In this document: piece after piece, positions 57,798-64,000 of the stretch
How the letters are laid out: the number at the start of each line of letters is the position of its first letter
Numbering within the stretch: the first letter of the stretch is position 1
Assembly: GCF_013364215.1 (NCBI RefSeq)
Contig: NZ_CP054923.1
Coordinates: 4,092,001-4,156,000 of the forward strand
Length of the DNA stretch: 64,000 nt
Origin: Verrucosispora sp. NA02020
GTDB lineage: Bacteria > Actinomycetota > Actinomycetes > Mycobacteriales > Micromonosporaceae
Reading direction: 5' to 3'
Notes under the pieces: model-generated
Database searches by the model: none
What the model was told of the DNA's origin: nothing
What the model saw: only the letters and a program-made list of their open reading frames with translations
Translations under genes and position numbers: made by a program

Positions 57798-59462
57798 GTG
57801 ACGCCTCTTGCGCGCACATCCACCGACCGCCGGACCATGCTGCGGTTGGTCGGCCTCGGTGCCGCCGCGACCGTGGGCGGCGGCGCCCTGGCCGGATGCA
57901 GCAAGGAAGCCGGGAGCCAGGGCAGCGCCACCAGCGCCGACGCCATCAAGGCGGTGCTGCCCACCTACCAGCGGGCCGAGCTGCTCAAGCCGGACATCCC
58001 CGGCGAGGGCCCGATCCCGGACGGCTACCTCAGCTACCCGCGCGAGCTCGTCGACGCGGTCACCGAGCAGCCCGGCCGGGGCGGCCCGCCGATCCAGACG
58101 ATGAGCCCGTGGTGGGGCCCGACGCCACCGCCGCTGGGCCGCAACTCCTACCTCGCCGCGGTCAACGGCAAGCTCGGCGTGGAGGTCAACCCGAGCCTGC
58201 AGGACGGCCTGACCTACGCCGACAAACTCAACGCGATGCTCGGCGCCCGCGACGTGCCGGAGCTGCTGTCCGCGCCGAACTGGGAGGTGGACAAGGTCGC
58301 CCGCTTCTCCGACGCGGTCAAGGCGTTGTTCACCGACCTGACCGACCACCTCCAGGGCGACAACGCGGCGAAGTACCCGTACCTGGCGGCGCTGCCCAGC
58401 GGCGCCTGGGAGTACTCGGTCTGGGCCGGCCGGCTCTACGCCGTGCCGTTCCCCACCGACGGCCCGTTCGCGTGGGCCATGTTCTATCGCAAGGACCTGC
58501 TCGACGCCGCCGGCCTGGCCGCCCCGGCCAGCCCCGACGAGCTGTACGAGTTCGGCAAGAAGGCCACCGACCCGGCCAAGGGCGTGTGGGCCTTCGGCAG
58601 TGTCTTCGAGATGGTGCAGCAGTACTTCGGCTGCCACCAGACCTGGCGCAAGAAGCCCGACGGCGGCCTGCAGCACAAGTTCGAGGACCCGGCCTTCGAG
58701 GCGGCGCTGGCGTTCACCGCGCGGTTGTTCGCCGAGGGTCTGGTGCACCCGGACACGGTGGCCAGCAAGGGCGCCGACGAGAAGCAGCTGTTCAACTCCG
58801 GCAAGATCCTGATGTACCGCGACGGCCTCGGCGCCTGGCAGGGCATGCAGAGCGAACGGGCCAAGGAGCTGCCCACCTTCAATATGCAGCCGCTGCCGGT
58901 CTTCGGCGCGCAGGGTGCCCAGCCGGTCATCTGGGGCAGCGAGAAGCCGATCTTCTACACCTTCCTCAAGAAGGACCTGTCCGCCGAGCGGGTCGACGAG
59001 GTGCTGCGGGTGCTCAACTGGTGTGCCGCCCCGTTCGGCAGCCGGGAGTTCGAGCTGCGCGAGTACGGCGTGGAGGGACAGCACTTCAGCCGGGGCGCCG
59101 ACGGCACGCCGACGCTGACCGAGCGGGGACGGACCGAGCTGGGCGCGCAGTACACCCACATCGGCGGTCGGGTGCCGGTCAAGGTGCGCAGTGGCGACAC
59201 GCCCAACTTCGTGCAGGACTACCTCGGCTACTACCGCACCAACATCGCCTCGATCGAGAAGGACCTGTTCGCCGGGATCAAGCTGGAACTGCCGGCGAAC
59301 TGGTCGAAGATCATCCAGCCGACCGACGACAAGATCCGCGACATCCTGCGCGGCCGTCGCCCGGTCAGCGACCTGGCCCAGGTACGCAAGGAGTTCCTCG
59401 ACACCGGCGGCGAGGAGGGCCGCGCGTTCCACGAGAAGGCGCTCGCCGACAACGGCCGATGA
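57798..59462 (+). CDS. Extracellular solute-binding lipoprotein of a sugar ABC transporter (Tat signal)
   Basis: Predicted 554 aa, long for the family. N-terminus: twin-arginine TDRRTMLRLVGLG (Arg 11-12) and lipobox LAGC with Cys34, so it is exported folded and anchored to the membrane. The body is of the family-1 (oligosaccharide) binding-protein type, e.g. RLYAVPFPTDGPFAWAMFYRKDLLDAAGL and NSGKILMYRDGLGAWQGM. Length and type resemble binding proteins for large plant oligosaccharides. First gene of a three-gene operon with two permeases. Confidence 0.9.
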   Translation: MTPLARTSTDRRTMLRLVGLGAAATVGGGALAGCSKEAGSQGSATSADAIKAVLPTYQRAELLKPDIPGEGPIPDGYLSYPRELVDAVTEQPGRGGPPIQTMSPWWGPTPPPLGRNSYLAAVNGKLGVEVNPSLQDGLTYADKLNAMLGARDVPELLSAPNWEVDKVARFSDAVKALFTDLTDHLQGDNAAKYPYLAALPSGAWEYSVWAGRLYAVPFPTDGPFAWAMFYRKDLLDAAGLAAPASPDELYEFGKKATDPAKGVWAFGSVFEMVQQYFGCHQTWRKKPDGGLQHKFEDPAFEAALAFTARLFAEGLVHPDTVASKGADEKQLFNSGKILMYRDGLGAWQGMQSERAKELPTFNMQPLPVFGAQGAQPVIWGSEKPIFYTFLKKDLSAERVDEVLRVLNWCAAPFGSREFELREYGVEGQHFSRGADGTPTLTERGRTELGAQYTHIGGRVPVKVRSGDTPNFVQDYLGYYRTNIASIEKDLFAGIKLELPANWSKIIQPTDDKIRDILRGRRPVSDLAQVRKEFLDTGGEEGRAFHEKALADNGR

Positions 59463-59505
59463 GCGGGCGGACAACCGTGCGCGCGAGCGGTGTCGGGGGA
59501 CCGGC

Positions 59506-60513
59506 GTGAGCGCCCCCGGCACCGTCGAGGAGCGACCACCCGCCGGACGTACGCCGCCACCGCGGCGTCCCCGGCGCGGTGGGCGGCGCAGCCTGCGGGC
59601 CCGGCTGCGCCGCGACTGGCCGCTGCTGGCGATGGCCGCCCCGGCGGCGCTGCTGCTGCTGGTCTTCCACTACCTGCCCACGCTGGGCAACGTCATCGCC
59701 TTCCAGGACTACAACCCGTTCGTCGGCGACGACCCGCTGGACGCGTTCCTCAACAGCGAGTGGATCGGCTTCGGCAACTTCGAGGCACTCTTCCGCGACC
59801 CGCTGTTCTGGGACGCGGTCCGCAACACGCTGAGCATCACCGCCTTCCAGTTGGTGTTCTTCTTCCCGCTGCCGATCCTGCTGGCGCTCATCCTCAACAG
59901 CGTGGTCTCCGGGCGGCTGCGCGGATTCGTGCAGAGCGTCGTCTACCTGCCGCACTTCTTCAGCTGGGTGCTGGTGGTGACGTTCTTCGTGCAGATGTTC
60001 GGCGGGGCCGGGCTGCTGGCCCAGGAGATGCGCCAGGCCGGTATGCAGCCCTGGGAGATCATGACCAACCCGGACACGTTCATCGTGCTGGTCACCGCCG
60101 AGGCGGTCTGGAAGGACCTGGGTTGGGGCGCGATCGTCTTCCTGGCCGCGCTCTCCGCGATCGACCAGAACCTGTACGAGGCGGCGGCGGCCGACGGCGC
60201 CGGGCGGTGGCGGCGACTGTGGCACATCACCCTGCCCGGTCTGCGTCCGGTGATCGTGCTGCTGCTCATCATGCGGCTCGGCGACGCGCTCTCGGTCGGC
60301 TTCGAGCAGTTCATCCTGCAACGTGAGGCGGTCGGCCGGGAGGCCGCGGAAGTGCTCGACACCTTCGTCTACTACCAGGCGATCAGTACCCAGCAGTGGG
60401 GACTCGGCGCCGCGGCGGGCCTGTTCAAGGCGGTGGTCGGCCTGGCGCTGATCATCACCGCGAACAAGGTCGCGCACCGGCTCGGCGAGCAGGGGGTGTA
60501 CGCGAAATCATGA
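59506..60513 (+). CDS. Sugar ABC transporter permease (MalF/LplB-like)
   Basis: Predicted 335 aa from GTG 59506 (GGGGGA 6 nt upstream). Basic, proline-rich N-terminus, then six membrane segments; the cytoplasmic EAA loop that docks the ATPase is YEAAAADGAGRWRRLWHITLPGL. It is the first of two permease subunits. The stop overlaps the next start (ATGA). No ATP-binding gene is present in the operon, so a shared MsiK-type ATPase encoded elsewhere probably energises uptake. Confidence 0.9.
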   Translation: MSAPGTVEERPPAGRTPPPRRPRRGGRRSLRARLRRDWPLLAMAAPAALLLLVFHYLPTLGNVIAFQDYNPFVGDDPLDAFLNSEWIGFGNFEALFRDPLFWDAVRNTLSITAFQLVFFFPLPILLALILNSVVSGRLRGFVQSVVYLPHFFSWVLVVTFFVQMFGGAGLLAQEMRQAGMQPWEIMTNPDTFIVLVTAEAVWKDLGWGAIVFLAALSAIDQNLYEAAAADGAGRWRRLWHITLPGLRPVIVLLLIMRLGDALSVGFEQFILQREAVGREAAEVLDTFVYYQAISTQQWGLGAAAGLFKAVVGLALIITANKVAHRLGEQGVYAKS

Positions 60514-61493
60514 CCGCGCAGCTCAGTGGTGCCGGACCGGTGCCCGTGGCACCGACGACGGCGGGGCCACCCGGACCGCCGCCCCGGCGACGCCACCCCG
60601 GTCGTCCGGTGTGGGCGGGCCGCCCCTCGACGTCCCTGACCATCGGCAAGGGCGTCGTGCTCACCCTGCTGGTCGCGGCGGTGCTGGTGCCGCTCTGGGC
60701 GGTGCTGGTCACCAGTCTCGCCTCGCGCGGCACCATCGATGACGCGGGCGGCATGGTCGTCATCCCCCGGGAGATCGACCCGTCGGCGTACATCACCATC
60801 TTCAGCGGCGGTGACGTCACCCGGGCGGTGTGGATCAGCACCCTGGTGACCGTGCTCGGCACCACGGTCAGCCTGCTGCTCACCGTGCTGGCCGCGTACG
60901 GGCTGTCCCGGCCCGGTTCGGTCGGCCACCGTGGACTGCTGTTCTACTTCCTGCTGACGTTCCTGATCTTCCCGGGGCTGGTGCCGAGCTATCTGGTGGT
61001 GACCGGCCTGGGTCTCAAGGACAGCATCTGGTCACTGATCCTGCCCAGCGCGATCAGCGTGTTCAACCTGGTGGTGATCCGCGCGTTCTTCATGAACGTG
61101 CCGGCCGAACTGCTCGACAGCGCCCGCATCGACGGCGCGGGCGAAGTGCGCATCCTCACCCGGATCGTGCTGCCGCTGTCCAAGGCGGTGATCGCCGTGG
61201 TCGGCCTCTTCTACGCGGTCGGCTACTGGAACGCGTACTTCAACGCGGTGCTCTACATCGACTCCAACGACAAGTTCCCGATCCAGCGGGTGCTGCAGAG
61301 CTACATCCTGGCCGGACAGTCACCGAACGTCTCCGGCGCGTCGGTGAGCCTGCCCGGCGTGACCGCGTACCCGCCGACGCTCGCGGTCAAGATGGCCGTG
61401 GTGATCGTGACGGTCATCCCCGCCGTGATCATCTATCCGTTCGTGCAACGGCACTTCACCAAGGGTGTGATCACCGGCGCGGTGAAGGGCTGA
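60510..61493 (+). CDS. Sugar ABC transporter permease (MalG/YtcP-like)
   Basis: Predicted 327 aa, ATG overlapping the preceding stop. Six membrane segments; EAA loop LLDSARIDGAGEVRILTRIVLPLSKAV. The C-terminal TAYPPTLAVKMAVVIVTVIPAVIIYPFVQRHFTKGVITGAVKG is characteristic of the LplC/YtcP subgroup. It completes the membrane channel with the previous gene. A strong terminator follows 26 bp after the stop. Confidence 0.9.
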   Translation: MTAQLSGAGPVPVAPTTAGPPGPPPRRRHPGRPVWAGRPSTSLTIGKGVVLTLLVAAVLVPLWAVLVTSLASRGTIDDAGGMVVIPREIDPSAYITIFSGGDVTRAVWISTLVTVLGTTVSLLLTVLAAYGLSRPGSVGHRGLLFYFLLTFLIFPGLVPSYLVVTGLGLKDSIWSLILPSAISVFNLVVIRAFFMNVPAELLDSARIDGAGEVRILTRIVLPLSKAVIAVVGLFYAVGYWNAYFNAVLYIDSNDKFPIQRVLQSYILAGQSPNVSGASVSLPGVTAYPPTLAVKMAVVIVTVIPAVIIYPFVQRHFTKGVITGAVKG

Positions 61494-61518
61494 CCGGGCG
61501 CGGTGCGGCCGCCCGGCA

Positions 61519-61550
61519 GGGGCCGGACCCACCTCGGTGGGTCCGGCCCC
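61519..61550. terminator. Terminator between the permease and GH31 genes
   Basis: GGGGCCGGACCCACC (61519-61533) pairs perfectly with 61536-61550; convergent position makes it bidirectional. Confidence 0.85.
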
Positions 61551-61604
61551 GTCACGCGGGGGGCCCGACTCCGTCCAGCCGGGCCCCCCGCGCGACGGCC
61601 GGCC

Positions 61605-63947
61605 CTACGCGGGGAACAGACCCGCGAAGGGCACGACGGTCACCGCCGCACCGTTGAGCAGTGGCCGGGCCGGCAGGTCGGACTCGCCGACCCCGGCGAA
61701 GGCCAACTGCCCCACCAGCAGTGGCCCTCGCGTCCTGATCCGCAACTCGTCGCCGTCGCGGAACGCCTCGATGACGGTGTCGCCGTCGACGTCGTGCACC
61801 ACCGTGCGCCCCTCGACGGCACCCCAGCTGACCAGCGTGACGTCGCGGAAGGGCCGGTCACCGACGGTCGGGTGCGGCGCGACCAGCGGCAACAGCGTGC
61901 CGTGACGCACGTACAGCGGGGTGCGCGACAGCGGCACGGTGACCCGCAGGTGCCGCCCGCCCGGGTGCCGCTCGCCGGTGGCCGCGTCGATCCAGTCGTC
62001 CCCGACGGGGAGATAGACGTCCCGCTGCCCGGTCGGGTCCAGCACCGGCGCCACCAGCAGGTCGGTGCCGAGGCGGTACTGCAGGTCGGTGGTCCAGGCC
62101 GTCGGGTCCTGCGGGGTGTCGACCAGCAGGGCACGCATCATCGGCGCGCCGGTACGGGCCGCCTGCACCGCCGCCGACCACAGGTACGGCATGAGCCGGT
62201 ACCGCAGCCGCAGCGCGGCGACCGCGTGTCGTTCGGTCTCGGCGGGGAAGTCCCAGGGCAGCCGGCTGGTGGTGCCGTGCAGCCGCAGCAGCGGCGACAA
62301 CGCCCCGAACTGCGACCAGCGGACGTACAGGTCGGGTTCCGGGGTGCCGTGGAAACCGCCGGTGTCGTGGCTCCAGAACGGCACCCCGGACAGGCCGTGC
62401 GACAACCCGCCGCGCAGCGTGCTGGCCAGCGCCGGCCAGGTGGCGTTGACGTCGCCGCTCCACTGTGCGCTGTGCCGCTGCCCGCCCAGGTACGACGAGC
62501 GCGCCCACACCGCCCGGTGACCGGCCACCTCCTGGGTGACCTGGGCGACCACGTCGTTGAAGAGCAGGCTGTAGACGTTGTGCAGTTCGACGCCGGTCAT
62601 CCCGTTGTGGGCCACCGCGTCGGCCGGCACCCCCTCGGCGAAGTCCGTCTTGAACACGGCCACGCCCTGTTCCAGCAGTGGCCGCAGCAGGCCGGTGAAC
62701 CAGTCGACGGCGGCCGGGTTGGTCAGGTCCACGATGGCGCTGACCGGGTAGCTGCCGTGCCACACGTCGGCGACGTACGTGCTGCCGTCGGGGCGGCGCA
62801 GGAAGTAGCCGGCCCGGTCCGCCTCGGCGTAGAGCGGGCTGCCGGTCATCAGGTACGGGTTCATCCAGAGGCAGACCTGGAAGCCCTGCTCGCCGAGGGT
62901 CCGCAGCATCCCGGCCGGGTCGGGGAACGCCTCGGCGTCCCACCGCAGGTCCGACCAGTTCCCGGCGACCTGCCAGTAGCAGTCCAGGTGCAGCACGTCG
63001 CAGGGGATGTCGCGCTCGCGGATGCGACGGGCCCGTTCCAGCACCTGGTCCTGCCTGTCCGGATAGAAGCCGGAGGAGATCCAGGCGCCGAACGCCCAGC
63101 GGGGCGGCAGGTACGGCCGACCGGTGAGCCGGTCGAACCGGTCCAGCACCTCGGCGGGGGTCGGTCCGGCCAGCACGTAGTAGTCCAGCAGGTCGTCGGG
63201 GACCAGGATCTGGACCGTGCTGTGGGTGGACTGGCAGACGTCGAACTGCACCGGCAGGCCGCTGTCGACCAGCAGCCCGTAGCCCCGGTTGGACAGATAG
63301 AACGGCACGTTCTTGTGCGACCGGTCGGACTCGCTGCCGAAGGCGTCGAAGTTCCACATCAACGCCCGCTGGCCGCGCTTGTCCAGCGGGGTGAACTTCT
63401 CCCCGAAGCCGACGAACCGTTCGTCACCGGGCGCGACGAAGCTCTCGTGCCAGGCGACGCGGACCCCGTCGACGGTGGAGCGGCCGAAGGGCAGGGTGCG
63501 CCGCCGGCCGCTGATGTCGACCGTGCCGGGGTCCTGTTCCAGCAGGACGGTGCCGTCGGGGCGCAGGAACCGGATCCGCCACGGGTCGAGGCTGATCTCG
63601 GCGACCACCGCCCCGGCGTCGACGCGTACCCACCGGTCGTCGCCGGTCACGGTGGCCGGCCGCACCTCCGGGCGGACCAGCGTCACCGCGCGCGCGGAGC
63701 GGGTCCGGGCCTGGGGGTCCTCAGCGAGCCGGACCCGGATCACGCCGTCACCGGCCGCCTCCACCCGGACCACCGCCGTCACCCCGTCGGTCAGCGCCGC
63801 CTTGAAGGTGGCCCCGGACGTGTCGCCGCCGACGAACTCGGCCCGGCCCACCACCGCGGTCCCACCCTCACCGGGGGAGCGGGCGGGCAGGTCGGGTGGG
63901 TCGGCCACGAACGTCTCGTACGGCACCAACGGCGGTCGGTACGGCAT
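61605..63947 (-). CDS. Glycoside hydrolase family 31, alpha-xylosidase (YicI)-like
   Basis: Predicted 780 aa, full length, no signal peptide. The catalytic nucleophile Asp is in VAVFKTDFAEGVPAD, which matches the KTDFGE motif of alpha-xylosidases rather than the WxDMNE of alpha-glucosidases; the acid/base Asp is in HSAQWSGDVNATW. Other family parts: FGAWISSGFYPDRQDQVLER and VPFWSHDTGGF. It should remove alpha-xylosyl residues from imported xyloglucan oligosaccharides or isoprimeverose. ATG with GAGGAG 5 nt upstream. A XylR-like half-site lies just upstream. Confidence 0.9.
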   Translation of the reverse strand: MPYRPPLVPYETFVADPPDLPARSPGEGGTAVVGRAEFVGGDTSGATFKAALTDGVTAVVRVEAAGDGVIRVRLAEDPQARTRSARAVTLVRPEVRPATVTGDDRWVRVDAGAVVAEISLDPWRIRFLRPDGTVLLEQDPGTVDISGRRRTLPFGRSTVDGVRVAWHESFVAPGDERFVGFGEKFTPLDKRGQRALMWNFDAFGSESDRSHKNVPFYLSNRGYGLLVDSGLPVQFDVCQSTHSTVQILVPDDLLDYYVLAGPTPAEVLDRFDRLTGRPYLPPRWAFGAWISSGFYPDRQDQVLERARRIRERDIPCDVLHLDCYWQVAGNWSDLRWDAEAFPDPAGMLRTLGEQGFQVCLWMNPYLMTGSPLYAEADRAGYFLRRPDGSTYVADVWHGSYPVSAIVDLTNPAAVDWFTGLLRPLLEQGVAVFKTDFAEGVPADAVAHNGMTGVELHNVYSLLFNDVVAQVTQEVAGHRAVWARSSYLGGQRHSAQWSGDVNATWPALASTLRGGLSHGLSGVPFWSHDTGGFHGTPEPDLYVRWSQFGALSPLLRLHGTTSRLPWDFPAETERHAVAALRLRYRLMPYLWSAAVQAARTGAPMMRALLVDTPQDPTAWTTDLQYRLGTDLLVAPVLDPTGQRDVYLPVGDDWIDAATGERHPGGRHLRVTVPLSRTPLYVRHGTLLPLVAPHPTVGDRPFRDVTLVSWGAVEGRTVVHDVDGDTVIEAFRDGDELRIRTRGPLLVGQLAFAGVGESDLPARPLLNGAAVTVVPFAGLFPA

Positions 63948-63980
63948 CGGCTCTCCTCAGCGACGGTACGGCGGTGCGGA

Positions 63981-63996
63981 TAGTTTCTTTAATTAC
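63981..63996 (-). promoter_or_regulatory. A+T-rich XylR-like half-site upstream of GH31
   Basis: TAGTTTCTTTAATTAC (63981-63996) resembles the TTAGTTTGTT half-site in front of the transporter operon and is the only A+T-rich block near the GH31 start (34 bp upstream). The window ends here, so a second half-site cannot be judged. Confidence 0.45.
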
Positions 63997-64000
63997 CCAA

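Noticed and set aside
56318..59509. A 1063-codon + strand frame spanning the ROK gene and binding-protein gene
   Set aside because: Crosses a promoter region and runs out of frame with the clearly recognisable binding protein; translation is Arg/Gly/Gln-rich noise.
1..64000. tRNA, rRNA, tmRNA, SRP RNA, RNase P RNA genes and CRISPR arrays
   Set aside because: No T-loop GTTCGANTC with matching acceptor stem, no tmRNA/RNase P/SRP signatures and no regularly spaced repeats were seen by eye.

Overview
The window is about 72% GC, with translationally coupled genes (many GTGA/ATGA stop-start overlaps) and GTG starts. Together with a desferrioxamine operon under an iron box and an actinobacterial lnt-ppm1-fxsA-rbpA block, this points to a filamentous actinobacterium. 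Micromonosporaceae (Micromonospora-like) is the best guess, as an inference. I see no tRNA, rRNA, CRISPR array, transposase or phage gene.

Layout. 0-0.8 kb: end of a TRM11-type methyltransferase. 0.8-9.3 kb: a sulfatase-fold membrane protein and a CDP-alcohol phosphatidyltransferase, divergent from a tight seven-gene operon (MDR dehydrogenase, PTPS-fold protein with a degraded active site, GT4 glycosyltransferase, SAM methyltransferase, UPF0104 membrane protein, GTP cyclohydrolase II, stand-alone RibD-type reductase). This looks like a biosynthetic system for a glycosylated pyrimidine- or pterin-derived product and is my main candidate for an undescribed system. 9.2-18.6 kb: desABCD, divergent from a penicillin-acylase-family hydrolase and a DesC paralogue across one iron box. 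18.6-24.9 kb: TetR/CPBP protease pair with two palindromic operators, a kinase-like gene and a secreted alpha/beta-hydrolase with Calx-beta-like repeats. 23.8-28.3 kb: LacI regulator and a sugar operon (Gfo/Idh/MocA, DUF993, TIM-barrel isomerase). 28.3-34.5 kb: housekeeping and accessory genes, ending with an ABC-F protein preceded by a short leader peptide and a start-codon-pairing hairpin.

34.5-35.4 kb is a gene-free stretch with four strong inverted repeats, then a CsbD stress protein. 35.7-43.9 kb encodes a clostridial-style lysine route: KamA, then Kdd, an amidohydrolase, KamD, KamE, Kal and a mutase-reactivating ATPase. The + strand here is unusually G/T rich and uses TTG for leucine. 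A structured, promoter- and terminator-flanked stretch (44.0-44.35 kb) is a candidate small RNA. 44.35-51 kb: XRE-cupin regulator, a thioredoxin-reductase/methyltransferase fusion, then lnt, ppm1, fxsA and rbpA (with a sigma-R-type promoter) and a flavin/PPOX protein.

51.4-64 kb: a coiled-coil protein and a plant-polysaccharide locus. It comprises LacI coupled to a GH3 beta-glucosidase, a ROK regulator, a Tat-lipoprotein binding protein with two permeases (no ATPase), and a GH31 alpha-xylosidase-like enzyme. XylR-like half-sites lie at the transporter promoter and upstream of GH31, suggesting xyloside or xyloglucan-oligosaccharide use.
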